Assembly (NCBI GenBank): GCA_027487675.1
Contig: JAIYDD010000190.1
Coordinates: forward strand, 42,457 to 106,456
Direction of reading: 5' to 3'
From: Acetobacteraceae bacterium
Lineage (GTDB): Bacteria; Pseudomonadota; Alphaproteobacteria; Acetobacterales; Acetobacteraceae
DNA length: 64,000 bases
The position numbers and the translations under genes are program-made. The notes under the pieces were generated by a model. It saw only the letters and a list, made by a program, of their open reading frames with translations. It was not told the DNA's origin and made no database searches. How positions within the stretch are numbered: position 1 is the stretch's first letter; each line of letters starts with the position of its first letter. Below, in pieces: positions 1-8,844 of this stretch.

Positions 1-287
1 GACACGCGCAGCCAGTTGTGGGTGCCGGAGGTGGGGAACAGCGAATTCGCCTCCCCGATCGTGTCCAGGTATTCGCAGATCACCGGGCTGTCGAAGACCG
101 GCGTGCCGTCATCGGTGACCAGGCAGGGGATCTTGCTGAGCGGGTTGGTGGCCAGCAGGTCCTCGGGCGAGACGTGCGGGTTGGTCGCGACCAGTTCGAT
201 CCGGTCCTCGATCCCCCGCGCGATGGCGCAGGCCATCACCTTGCGGACATAGGGGCTGGCGGGGGAGTGGTGCAGCTTCATCGGCAT
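1..287 (-). CDS. glutathione S-transferase, N-terminal part (truncated by window edge)
   Basis: Reverse-strand translation MPMKLHHSPASPYVRKVMACAIARGIEDRIELV...NPLSKIPCLVTDDGTPVFDSPVICEYLD matches the GST N-terminal thioredoxin-like fold. Confidence 0.85.
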   Translation of the reverse strand, partial: MPMKLHHSPASPYVRKVMACAIARGIEDRIELVATNPHVSPEDLLATNPLSKIPCLVTDDGTPVFDSPVICEYLDTIGEANSLFPTSGTHNWLRV

Positions 288-446
288 GGTCCCAGGGGCG
301 CCCGGTTGGCTCGGGGCGCGCGGGCGGGGCCGGGCGGCCCGCCTGCGCGCCGGGCGGTCAGCCCGGGGGCCGGGCCGGGCCCGCGTGGCGCGGAGAGGCT
401 TCGCGGCGGCGCATCGGCGCTCCGCCCGCCGTCGCGGCCGGGGCGC

Positions 447-1196
447 TCACCGGAAATGGTTCTTCGCCTCGCGCCGCGCCCGGAATTCCTCCAGGTCGCG
501 GGCGCGCAGGAAGGGGTTGGCGGCCATCTCCTGCGCCAGCGTGGTCGGCACGGTCGGGCGGCCCGCGGCGCGCAGCGCGCCGGCGGCTTCCGCCTCGGCC
601 CGCAGCGCCTTGTTCTCGGGGTCGATCGAGAGAGCGAAGCGGGCGTTCGATTCGGTGTATTCATGGCCGCAGCACAGCCGCGTGTTGGGCGGCAGCCGGG
701 CGATCCGCCTGAGGGAGGCATAGAGTTGCTCCGTTCCCCCATCCTCGAGCGGCCGCCCGCAGCCCAGCGCGAAGACGATGTCGCCGCACAGCAGGATGTG
801 GTCGGGCGCGAAGTGGAAGGCGATGTGGCCGCTGGTGTGGCCGGGCAGGTGCAGCACCCCGGCCCGCGCCGCGCCGAAGGCCACGCTGTCGCCCTCCGCC
901 ACCGACTGGTCCAGCTTCGGCAGGCGGTGCGCGTCCATCGCCGCGCCGACCACGCGCGCCGCGGGGAAGCGCGCCTTCAGCTCCGCCACGCCCGCGACGT
1001 GGTCGCCGTGATGGTGCGTCAGCAGGATCAGGTCGAGCCGCCCGCCGGCTTCCTCCACCGCCGCGATGGCGGGCGCGGCCTCGCCGGGGTCGCAGACGGC
1101 GACCGCGCCGGTCGGGCCGTCCTTCAGCAGCCAGAGGTAGTTGTCCGACAGGCAGGGCACCGCCTCCACACGCACCGACATCGCGGCCTCCCTCAT
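447..1196 (-). CDS. gloB: hydroxyacylglutathione hydrolase (glyoxalase II)
   Basis: Metallo-beta-lactamase motif THHHGDHVAG, PCLSDNYLWLL start, CGHEYTESNARFA. Confidence 0.93.
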   Translation of the reverse strand: MREAAMSVRVEAVPCLSDNYLWLLKDGPTGAVAVCDPGEAAPAIAAVEEAGGRLDLILLTHHHGDHVAGVAELKARFPAARVVGAAMDAHRLPKLDQSVAEGDSVAFGAARAGVLHLPGHTSGHIAFHFAPDHILLCGDIVFALGCGRPLEDGGTEQLYASLRRIARLPPNTRLCCGHEYTESNARFALSIDPENKALRAEAEAAGALRAAGRPTVPTTLAQEMAANPFLRARDLEEFRARREAKNHFR

Positions 1197-1243
1197 CGCC
1201 CGGGCCGTCCAAAGCGCGGCCCGTCGGGACTATATCACCCGGC

Positions 1244-1966
1244 ATGACGACCGAGGTCCACGGGCTCAGCGCCTTCTATGGCACCGCCGGCGGGCAGGTC
1301 GCTGCGCGGCTGGTCGCGGCGCGGCTGGCGGCGCTGTGGCCGCGCCTGCCCGGGCAATCGGTGCTCGGCGTCGGGCATGCCGCGCCCTTTCTCGGCCTGT
1401 GGCGGGCGGAGGCGCGGCGCTGCATCGCGCTGGCCTCCGCGCAGCTGCACGAGATGCCGGCCGCCTGGCCCGACGCGCCCGCCCCCTGCGCGACGCTGCT
1501 GGCCGAGGACGCCCACCTGCCCTTCCCCGACCGCAGCTTCGACCGGGTGCTGCTGGTGCACGGGCTGGAAGCGGCGGAGAACGCGCGGCGCCTGCTGCGC
1601 GAGGTCTGGCGCGTGCTGGCCGATGACGGAAGGGTGATCCTGGTGGTGCCCAACCGGGTGGGGATGTGGGCGCATCTGGACCGCACGCCCTTCGGCCATG
1701 GCCAGCCCTATTCGCGCGGCCAGCTGGAGAGGCTGCTGGCGCGGCACCTGTTCCGCGCCGAGCGGCGGGAAGCGGCGCTGTTCGTGCCGCCCTACGGGCT
1801 CGGCCGGCTGGGGCGCTCGGCGGCGGGGTTCGAGAAGGCGGGCCGCCTGGTCTGCCCGCGGCTGGCCGGGGTGATCATCCTGGAGGCGGCGAAGGACCTG
1901 TTCGCCGCGGTGCCGACCGGGACGGTGCGGGTCGCGCGGCGGGCGCTGGCGGGGCAGGCGGCCTGA
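1244..1966 (+). CDS. class I SAM-dependent methyltransferase
   Basis: 240 aa ORF with methyltransferase-like architecture (LGVGHAAPFL..., DRVLLVHGLEAAENARRLLREVWRVLADDGRVILVVPNR). Confidence 0.8.
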   Translation: MTTEVHGLSAFYGTAGGQVAARLVAARLAALWPRLPGQSVLGVGHAAPFLGLWRAEARRCIALASAQLHEMPAAWPDAPAPCATLLAEDAHLPFPDRSFDRVLLVHGLEAAENARRLLREVWRVLADDGRVILVVPNRVGMWAHLDRTPFGHGQPYSRGQLERLLARHLFRAERREAALFVPPYGLGRLGRSAAGFEKAGRLVCPRLAGVIILEAAKDLFAAVPTGTVRVARRALAGQAA

Positions 1967-2117
1967 GGCGGGGCGGCGTAAGTCGTGACTTGCAGCCGCC
2001 GCCGGCGGCTGAGGCGCCGAATGGCGCCCGCCGCGAGTGCGGCGAGCCAAGCGCAGCGCCGGCGCCTGAGGGGAAATGCGTCAGCATTTCCGCCGGTCGG
2101 TATGAGGCGGGGCGGCG
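1964..2117. repeat. tandem hairpin array flanked by 15-bp direct repeats
   Basis: TGAGGCGGGGCGGCG at 1964-1978 and 2103-2117. Between them lie consecutive hairpins at 1980-1991, 1993-2011, 2013-2028, 2029-2044 and 2072-2091 (e.g. GGAAATGC-GTCA-GCATTTCC). Confidence 0.75.
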
Positions 2118-2195
2118 GCGCGTCGCCGGCGCGCGGCACGGCCGGCCGCGCCGCGCTCAACCGCCGCTTCACCGATTCCGTGGCAGGTCTCGGGC

Positions 2196-2816
2196 ATGGA
2201 CGCCCTGCCCCAGACCGCCGCCCTGCACCCGCCCGGCCTGCCGGAGGCGCTGTCCGCCGCGCTCGACCCGCGCTTCGCCGAGCTGCGCGCCTTCCTCGAC
2301 CGCCGCATCGCCGAGCTGAGCGCCGAGGTGCATGCCAGCGCGGAGCTGGCCGACATGGGCGAGGAGCGGATCAGCGGCGAGATCGCCCGCATCCACGACC
2401 AGATCGGCCAGCTGGTCGCGCTGCCCGCCGCCGCCACGCGCAACAGCGGCCTGGAGCTGGAGGCGGTGGTGCGGGTGACCGAGGCCGCGGCGAACACCAT
2501 CCTGGAAGCCGCCGAGGCGATCCAGGAGTGGATCGAGGGCGGGCGGGACCCGGCGACCGCCGGCGCGATCGTCGATCGGGTGAACGCGATCTTCGAGGCC
2601 TGTTCCTTCCAGGACCTGACCGGCCAGCGCATCCGCCGCGCCATCCAGCACCTGCAGCAGGTCGAGACCATGCTGGAAGGGCTGATGCCCGCCGGCGCCG
2701 CCGCCGCCCCCGCCAAGCCGCGCGTGGAGGTGAAGACAGCGCTGCGCACCGTGGAGGCGCCGGCCGCCTCGGCCGACATGGCGCAGGCCGAGATCGACGC
2801 GCTGCTGAACGGGTAG
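2196..2816 (+). CDS. protein phosphatase CheZ-like protein
   Basis: Helical protein with the CheZ signature region IFEACSFQDLTGQRIRRAIQHLQQVE. Confidence 0.75.
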   Translation: MDALPQTAALHPPGLPEALSAALDPRFAELRAFLDRRIAELSAEVHASAELADMGEERISGEIARIHDQIGQLVALPAAATRNSGLELEAVVRVTEAAANTILEAAEAIQEWIEGGRDPATAGAIVDRVNAIFEACSFQDLTGQRIRRAIQHLQQVETMLEGLMPAGAAAAPAKPRVEVKTALRTVEAPAASADMAQAEIDALLNG

Positions 2817-2934
2817 CCGCCGCCCTCGCCCGGGGCGGCCCCCGGAGGCATGAGGTGCGGAAGGCCGCCGCCAGCCTGGCGGGGCCGCCCGAAGGCGAAG
2901 CTCCCCTTCGGCCGCTTCCCGGTTCCGGCACCCG

Positions 2935-4011
2935 TCAGCAGAAATGCGCGCCGCGCGTCTCCACCGGCACGGCGTAGAGCGACTGGCTGGCGGTCATGAA
3001 CAGGATGTTCCGCCGCGTGCCGCCGAAGCAGACATTGGAGCAGATCTCCGGCAGGCGGATCAGCCCGATGCGTTCGCCGTTCGGCGCGAAGACATGCACG
3101 CCGTCATACCCCTCCCCCACCCAGCCGGCGGAGGACCAGAGGTTGCCGGCCTCGTCGGTGCGGATGCCGTCGGCCATGCCGGCGCGGCCTTCCAGCGTCA
3201 TGTCGGCGAAGACGCGCGGGTTGCGCAGGCGGGGGCCGTCGACGTCGAAGGCCCAGATGACGCGCCGCGCCTCCGGGTAGTGGCTGGCGCCGGTGTCCGC
3301 GACGTAGCAGGTGCGGTAGTCGGGGGAGAAGCACAGGCCGTTGGGCTTGAAGGGCTCGTCGGCGACCTTGGTGACCTGGCCCGACTGCGCGTCGATTCGC
3401 CAGATCGCCTCCTTGATGAAGGGGCGGGGGGAATTGGCGGATTCCGCCACGCGCTCGCCTTCGTAGTTCATCAGCGCGCCGTAGCCGGGATCGGTGAACC
3501 ACAGGCTGCCATCGTCGGGGCGCACCACGCCGTCATTCGGCGCATTGAACGGCCCGTCCGGCCCGCGTGCCGCGAGCACCGTGACGCGGCCGCCCGGTTC
3601 GTAGCGCACCACGTCGCGATGCAGGTGGCGGAAGGCGATGTGGCGACCTTCCCGGTCGAAGGTGTTGCCGTTGGAGAAGCCGGAGGGGCTGCGGAAGCGG
3701 CGGCTGACCTTCATGTCCTCTTCCGTCAGGCGCAGCGCCTCGTCGGCCGGGATGTCGGACCAGATCAGGAAGCGCCCCGTCGCGTGCCAGGCCGGGCCCT
3801 CGGCCCATTGCATCCCGGTGTGCAGGCGGCGGATCGCGCTGTTGCCGAGCACGGCGCGGAAGCGGCGCGGGTCGAGGGTGACGATGTCCGGGTCCGGGTA
3901 GCGCTGCGGCGGCGCGTCATCCCCGAAGCGGCGCTGCGCGAGGGCGGGCATGGCGGCCAGCGCCGCGGCGCCGGCGAGCAGGCCGCGGCGGGCCAGGTGT
4001 GGATGGGTCAT
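2935..4011 (-). CDS. SMP-30/gluconolactonase family protein with Tat-like signal
   Basis: N-terminus MTHPHLARRGLLAGAAALAAMPALA; beta-propeller motifs GPAWHATGRFLIWSDIP, DGSLWFTDPGYG, PNGLCFSPDYRTCYVADT. Confidence 0.85.
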   Translation of the reverse strand: MTHPHLARRGLLAGAAALAAMPALAQRRFGDDAPPQRYPDPDIVTLDPRRFRAVLGNSAIRRLHTGMQWAEGPAWHATGRFLIWSDIPADEALRLTEEDMKVSRRFRSPSGFSNGNTFDREGRHIAFRHLHRDVVRYEPGGRVTVLAARGPDGPFNAPNDGVVRPDDGSLWFTDPGYGALMNYEGERVAESANSPRPFIKEAIWRIDAQSGQVTKVADEPFKPNGLCFSPDYRTCYVADTGASHYPEARRVIWAFDVDGPRLRNPRVFADMTLEGRAGMADGIRTDEAGNLWSSAGWVGEGYDGVHVFAPNGERIGLIRLPEICSNVCFGGTRRNILFMTASQSLYAVPVETRGAHFC

Positions 4012-4207
4012 TCTGCCGGTCCTCCCTCGGCCCGCGTTGGGACCGAGGGGAAAGGCTGCCACACGCGATGGTTGTGGTGGCTACACGGGGGCGTGAAGGG
4101 TGGCGTCGCGATGATGTGCCGGCGCGTCGCCCGCCTGGCCACGCCGCGGCCTCGTCATGCTATGTGGCAGACGCGTGCCACACCGGCCGGGCTCGGGACG
4201 ACGGGTG

Positions 4208-4651
4208 ATGAGGATCAAACGTCGCGCGGCTGTCACGGGCCTCCTGGGGGCGGGCTTGGCCGGCATCCCGCCGGGGCGGGCCGCCTGGTCCCTGAGTCTG
4301 ATCCCGCCGCGTCTGATCCGATTCCACGCGGGCAGCGCGGAACTGGACGTGGACGCGCAACGGGCACTTCAAGGCATGGCAGCCACTGCGCACAGCCTGC
4401 CTGAACTGTCGCTCCGCGCGACCGGCTATGCCGATGCGGAAGAGTTGGGCCGGCACCGACTTTCGCTGGCCCGCGCCACGGCCTGCGCTGTCTTCCTGCA
4501 ACTGAACGGCGTGGACGAAGGCCGCGTCGTCGCGCGCGCCGGAGATCTGCAGACGCTGCTCTCGATCACGCGGATCGGCGGCTTCGCGGAGCAGAACCAG
4601 ATCGCGCTGGTCGACTGGATCGAGCCGCGCTTGCCCGCGAGGCCGGGGTGA
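4208..4651 (+). CDS. OmpA-like domain protein (putative)
   Basis: IRFHAGSAELDVDAQRALQGMA...RATGYADAEELGRHRLSLARATACAVFL resembles the OmpA peptidoglycan-binding fold; signal-like N-terminus. Confidence 0.6.
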   Translation: MRIKRRAAVTGLLGAGLAGIPPGRAAWSLSLIPPRLIRFHAGSAELDVDAQRALQGMAATAHSLPELSLRATGYADAEELGRHRLSLARATACAVFLQLNGVDEGRVVARAGDLQTLLSITRIGGFAEQNQIALVDWIEPRLPARPG

Positions 4652-4715
4652 CGGAAGGCGGGAGATCTTCCGAAGCGCCCGCGCGCCACATCCGATGCGC
4701 AGTCCAAGGAAAGTG

Positions 4716-4773
4716 GAAGGTCCAGGAAACTCAGTTTCCTGGCGGGTGGGTCCGGGAGGGCAGAGCCCTCCCG
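4716..4773. repeat. dispersed palindromic repeat, family B copy 1
   Basis: GAAGGTCCAGGAAACTCAGTTTCCTGGCGGGTGGGT (4716-4751) is identical over 36 nt to 8609-8644, and is followed by hairpin GGGAGGGC-AGA-GCCCTCCC. Confidence 0.85.
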
Positions 4774-4791
4774 GTAACCCCCTTCACCGCG

Positions 4792-5967
4792 TCAGGCGCG
4801 CTCCACGCACAGCGCAACGCCCATCCCCCCGCCGATGCACAGCGTCGCCAGCCCGCGCTTCGCCCCGCGCCGCTGCATCTCGAACAGCAGCGTCGTCAGC
4901 ACCCGCGCGCCCGAGGCCCCGATCGGGTGCCCCAGCGCGATCGCGCCGCCGTTGACGTTCACCTTGGCCGGGTCCCAGCCGAGGTCCTTGTTCACGGCAA
5001 AGGCCTGTGCGGCGAAGGCTTCGTTCGCCTCGATCAGGTCCAGGCTGTCGATCGACCAGCCCGCCTTGGCCAGCGCCTTGCGGCTGGCCGGGATCGGCCC
5101 CGTCCCCATGATGGAGGGATCGACCCCCGCCGTCGCCCAGGACACGATCTTCGCCATCGGCGCGATGCCGCGCTTCGCCGCTTCGGCCGCGCTCATCACC
5201 ACGATCGCCGCGGCGCCATCATTGATGCCGGACGCGTTGCCGGCGGTGACCGTGCCCTCCTTCGAGAAGGCGGGCCGCAGCTTCTGCAGCACCTCGAAGG
5301 TGGTCTCGGGCTTCGGGTATTCGTCGTCGGAGACGATCACGTCGCCCTTGCGGCCCTTCACGGTGACCGGCGCGATCTCGTCCTTGAAGCGGCCGGCCTT
5401 CATGGCTTCCCCGGCCTTGCGCTGGCTCTCGGCGGCGAAGCGGTCCTGTTCCTCGCGCGTGATCTGGTACTTGGTCGCGACATTCTCGGCGGTGGTGCCC
5501 ATGTGGTAGCCGTGGAAGGCGTCCCACAGCCCGTCCCTCAGCATGGTGTCCACCAGTTCCAGCCCGCCCATCTTCTGGCCGGCGCGCAAATTCGCGCAGT
5601 GGGGCGCCTGGGTCATGCTCTCCTGCCCGCCGGCCACCACGATCGCGGCATCGCCGGTGGCGATCTGCTGGGCGGCGAGTGCCACCGCGCGCAGGCCCGA
5701 GCCGCAGAGTTGGTTGATGCCGAAGGCGGTGCGTTCCACCGGGATGCCGGCGTTCACCGAGGCCTGGCGGGCCGGGTTCTGGCCGGCGCCGGCGCCCAGG
5801 ATCTGGCCGAGGATCACCTCGTCCACTTCCTCGCCCTTCACATTGGCGCGGGCGAGCGCGGCCTGGATCGCCACCTGGCCCAGCGCATGGGCGGGCAGGG
5901 TGGCGAAGGCGCCGTTGAACGACCCGACGGGCGTGCGCGCGGCGGAAGCGATGACGATGTCTGCCAT
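4792..5967 (-). CDS. phaA: acetyl-CoA C-acetyltransferase (beta-ketothiolase)
   Basis: Thiolase motifs [31 protein letters not shown]-terminal [13 protein letters not shown]. Confidence 0.93.
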   Translation of the reverse strand: MADIVIASAARTPVGSFNGAFATLPAHALGQVAIQAALARANVKGEEVDEVILGQILGAGAGQNPARQASVNAGIPVERTAFGINQLCGSGLRAVALAAQQIATGDAAIVVAGGQESMTQAPHCANLRAGQKMGGLELVDTMLRDGLWDAFHGYHMGTTAENVATKYQITREEQDRFAAESQRKAGEAMKAGRFKDEIAPVTVKGRKGDVIVSDDEYPKPETTFEVLQKLRPAFSKEGTVTAGNASGINDGAAAIVVMSAAEAAKRGIAPMAKIVSWATAGVDPSIMGTGPIPASRKALAKAGWSIDSLDLIEANEAFAAQAFAVNKDLGWDPAKVNVNGGAIALGHPIGASGARVLTTLLFEMQRRGAKRGLATLCIGGGMGVALCVERA

Positions 5968-6030
5968 GGTGTTAAGGCCTTCCTCAGGGCTGGCTGTCGT
6001 TGGGGTGAGTGTGAAGCGGCCGGCCGGCCG

Positions 6031-7266
6031 CTACAAGCGGCGCAGCCATTGCAGCAGGGGCGACCACAGCGCGGCCTCGGCGCCCGATCCCGCCGCCATG
6101 CCGATATGCCCCGCCTCCGCCCGGTGCAGCACCGCGCCATCCGGCAGTCGCGCCGCCAGCGCCAGCGCCGAGCCGGGCGGCACGATCCGGTCCCGGTGCG
6201 GGATGGCGACGAAGGCGGGCATGCGCAGCGCGGCCGGGTCCACCGCGGCGCCGGCGATCCGCCAGGCCAGTCGCGCCGGCGTGTTGGCGCCGTACCAGCC
6301 GGCCAGCGCCTCCCGCGCCACGGGGGCGGACAGCGGCACGCCGTCGTTCAGCCAATCCTCCAGCGCCACGAACATCGCGGCGCGGGCGGAGGCATGGTCA
6401 AGCCGGGCGAAGGCGCGGAACTTCTGGGCGATCGACCAGGGGTCGATGCCGGCGAACAGCGCCTGGATCGCGTCCACCGGCAGGGTGCCGGTGGCGGCCA
6501 TGGCGGGCTCCAGCCCCGGCAGCAGCCCGGCGGCGGCGCGGCCGCGGGCGGCGTCCTCCGCCGTGGCGTGGAAATCCCACGGCGTCGCCAGCAGGCCGAG
6601 GGCGCGCACCCGGTCCGGCCGGCGCAGCGCCGCCGCCAGCGCCAGCATCCCCCCCATGCAGTAGCCGACCAGCACCACCGGCCCCGGCAGCGCCATCAGC
6701 GCGCGTTCCAGCCTGCCGGCGACGTAGTCGGTCAGGGTGAAGGACCGCTCCGCCTCGCCGGGCCAGCCCCAGTCGAGCAGCAGGGGCCGCACCCCCTGCC
6801 CGGCCAGGTGGCGCAGCATGGACCGGCCCTCCATCAGGTCCAGCACCTGCGCGCGGTTGACCAGGGAGGGCACGAAGACCGCCGCCGGGCCGGCGCCGCC
6901 ATGGTCGAGCAGCCGCGACCCGCCCTCGGCCCAGACCGCGACCGGGTCGGGCAGGTCGCGCTGGTAGGGGTGGCGGCGATAGGCGGCGATACCGGCCAGC
7001 AGCGCGCGGTCGGCGCGCAGCAGGCGGCGCATCACGGCGGCGCGGAAGGCCTCAGGCGGGTGGCGTCCGGCGGCGAGGGCGGCGGCGATCCGCGCTGCCT
7101 CCCCCTGCCCCGCCTTCGAGATCGGCCAGCCGCCGTTCCAGCTCGGCGAGGCGCCGGCGGACGGCGTCGGCATCGGCGCCGCCATCGCCGCCATCGCCCG
7201 GCTGGCCAGCATCGCCAGGTGCATCGGCAGCGGTCGCGGGCCGCGGCGGCGCAGCGCGGCTGTCAT
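6031..7266 (-). CDS. PHA synthase-like alpha/beta hydrolase
   Basis: VFVPSLVNRAQVLDLMEGRSMLRHLA, LLDWGWPG, lipase-like box GYCMGGMLAL, C-terminal histidine context EAGHIG. Start uncertain; starting at 7266 gives a long overlap with the next ORF. Confidence 0.75.
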   Translation of the reverse strand: MTAALRRRGPRPLPMHLAMLASRAMAAMAAPMPTPSAGASPSWNGGWPISKAGQGEAARIAAALAAGRHPPEAFRAAVMRRLLRADRALLAGIAAYRRHPYQRDLPDPVAVWAEGGSRLLDHGGAGPAAVFVPSLVNRAQVLDLMEGRSMLRHLAGQGVRPLLLDWGWPGEAERSFTLTDYVAGRLERALMALPGPVVLVGYCMGGMLALAAALRRPDRVRALGLLATPWDFHATAEDAARGRAAAGLLPGLEPAMAATGTLPVDAIQALFAGIDPWSIAQKFRAFARLDHASARAAMFVALEDWLNDGVPLSAPVAREALAGWYGANTPARLAWRIAGAAVDPAALRMPAFVAIPHRDRIVPPGSALALAARLPDGAVLHRAEAGHIGMAAGSGAEAALWSPLLQWLRRL

Positions 7267-7720
7267 GCGCCGCCCCCACGGGCGGGGACGGCGCGGCGCC
7301 GGCGGGGCCGCCCGGCGCGACTCCGGGCGCACCGCCCGGGTCGAGGCCCGGCGGGACCCCCTGGCCGAAGCCGGCCGGAAAGCCCGCGCCGAAGCCCGGC
7401 GGGAAGCCCGCGCCGAAGCCCGGTGGGAACCCTGCGCCGAAGCCCGGTGGGAACCCCGCGCCGAAGCCCGGCGGCACGCCGTGCGGAAAACCCTGCGCAG
7501 GGCCCGGCGGCGCGCCCGGCGGCATCCGGCCGAAGGGCGGCGCGGCGGCCGCGCGCGCCCAGGCGGCCAGCAGGTTGGTCCAGGCGCCGATGGCCGCCGC
7601 CCAGGCCTCCGTCGCCTCCCGGTCGGTGGCCAGCGCCGCGACCTCGCTCTGCCACAGCGTGATCCAGTCCTCCGCCAGGCGCTCGAGATCGTCCGGCCCC
7701 GGCGGGGCATCCCCGGTCAT
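7052..7720 (-). CDS. repeat-rich PHA-associated protein (PhaE-like/phasin-like, putative)
   Basis: MTGDAPPGPDDLERLAEDWITLWQSEVAALATDREATEAWAAAIGAWTNLLAAWARAA, then four PPGFGAGF repeats, then RRRLAELERRLADLEGG coiled coil. Lies immediately upstream of the PHA-synthase-like ORF. Confidence 0.6.
   Translation of the reverse strand: MTGDAPPGPDDLERLAEDWITLWQSEVAALATDREATEAWAAAIGAWTNLLAAWARAAAAPPFGRMPPGAPPGPAQGFPHGVPPGFGAGFPPGFGAGFPPGFGAGFPPGFGAGFPAGFGQGVPPGLDPGGAPGVAPGGPAGAAPSPPVGAAHDSRAAPPRPATAADAPGDAGQPGDGGDGGADADAVRRRLAELERRLADLEGGAGGGSADRRRPRRRTPPA
7380..7475. repeat. 24-bp coding tandem repeat, four units (PPGFGAGF)
   Basis: aagcccgcgccgaagcccggcggg-type unit repeated at 7380, 7404, 7428 and 7452 with few substitutions. 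Confidence 0.85.
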
Positions 7721-7868
7721 CGCCGCTGTCCCTCTCCGCCATCGCGACGCGCCTGGCCGGCCGGGGGGGCCGGCCGGACCGCATCGCCGCATCGGAGGTT
7801 TCGCACCGCATCAATGACCATGTTAGCATCGCCGGAAGGCATTGAAGCCGTCGTGGGAAGGCACAGGC

Positions 7869-8480
7869 ATGTCAGAGGATACCACTCACCCGCCGGACGT
7901 GGCGGAGACCCCGGGCGCGCCGCCCGTGGTGGTGAAGAAATACGCGAACCGGCGGCTCTACAACACCGAGTCATCGTCCTACGTCACGCTCGAGGACCTG
8001 GCGCAGATGGTGCGCCAGGGCCGGCACTTCGTGGTCTACGACGCGAAGTCGGCCGAGGACATCACCCGCGGCGTGCTGACCCAGATCATCGTCGAGGAGG
8101 AATCGAAGGGTCGGCACCTGCTGCCCACCTCCTTCCTGCGGCAGATCATCGGCTTCTACGGCGACAGCATGGGCTCGCTGGTGCCGCGCTACCTGGAGAA
8201 CATGATGGGCGCCTTCGCCCGCCAGCAGGACCAGGTGCGCCGCGCGATGGAGCAGACGATGGGCGGCTTCATGCCCTTCGGCAACCTGGAGGAAATGAGC
8301 AAGCAGAACCTGGCGATGATGGAACGCGCCATGACGCTGTTCTCTCCCTTCCGGGCGAATGCCGAAGGCGGGGAGCCGGCCGGCGAGGGCGCCCGGCTGG
8401 CGGCGCTGCAGGCCGAGAACGACCGGCTGCGGCGCGAGGTGGAGACCCTGCGCGCCGCCACCCGGCGCGGCGAGGCCTAA
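7869..8480 (+). CDS. phaR: polyhydroxyalkanoate synthesis repressor PhaR
   Basis: VVKKYANRRLYNTESSSYVTLEDLAQMVRQGRHFVVYDAKSAEDITRGVLTQIIVEEE is the PhaR DNA-binding/PHB accumulation signature. Confidence 0.95.
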   Translation: MSEDTTHPPDVAETPGAPPVVVKKYANRRLYNTESSSYVTLEDLAQMVRQGRHFVVYDAKSAEDITRGVLTQIIVEEESKGRHLLPTSFLRQIIGFYGDSMGSLVPRYLENMMGAFARQQDQVRRAMEQTMGGFMPFGNLEEMSKQNLAMMERAMTLFSPFRANAEGGEPAGEGARLAALQAENDRLRREVETLRAATRRGEA

Positions 8481-8707
8481 CAGGCTGCGGAAATTCGCCT
8501 CGGGAAGCAAAGGGAAAGGTCGAGGGGCTCCGCCCCTCGAGCACCCCGGCAGGAACCTGATGTTCCTGCACCTCCCCTTCATTATTGATATATCTTGTTA
8601 AATTTCGGGAAGGTCCAGGAAACTCAGTTTCCTGGCGGGTGGGTGCGGGACGGCAGCGCCCTCCCGCTGCATTCGGCCGCCGCCGAATTTCCGCAGCCTG
8701 CTAGGCC
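8474..8707. repeat. inverted-repeat-bounded palindromic (MITE-like) element
   Basis: GGCCTAACAGGCTGCGGAAATTCG (8474-8497) pairs with CGAATTTCCGCAGCCTGCTAGGCC (8684-8707), 23/24 complementary. The interior has two family-B-like palindromes in opposite orientation. Confidence 0.8.
8609..8671. repeat. dispersed palindromic repeat, family B copy 2
   Basis: 36 nt identical to 4716-4751, then GCGGGACGGCAGCGCCCTCCCGC hairpin. Confidence 0.85.
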
Positions 8708-8844
8708 GGAACGGCGCCGGGCCGGCTCGCCGGGGGCGGGCAGGATGCGGGGCGTGGATCGCCGGGCCGGATGAGGCCGGGCGGCCCTCGGGGCGGGCGC
8801 CGCCCCAGGCCCCGTCCGCGCGTCCGGCAACCGCCCGGGCGCGC

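Noticed and set aside
7380-7475. Possible CRISPR-like array
   Set aside because: Repeat units are contiguous with no spacers and in frame with a protein repeat.
4648-7662. 1004-aa plus-strand ORF
   Set aside because: Lies antisense to phaA and the PHA-synthase-like gene; composition is Arg/Gly/His/Ala-rich with no recognisable domain. Typical shadow ORF of high-GC DNA. Many other long antisense ORFs in the track (e.g. 53975-56752, 56991-60383, 38207-40480, 12266-15030) were rejected for the same reason.
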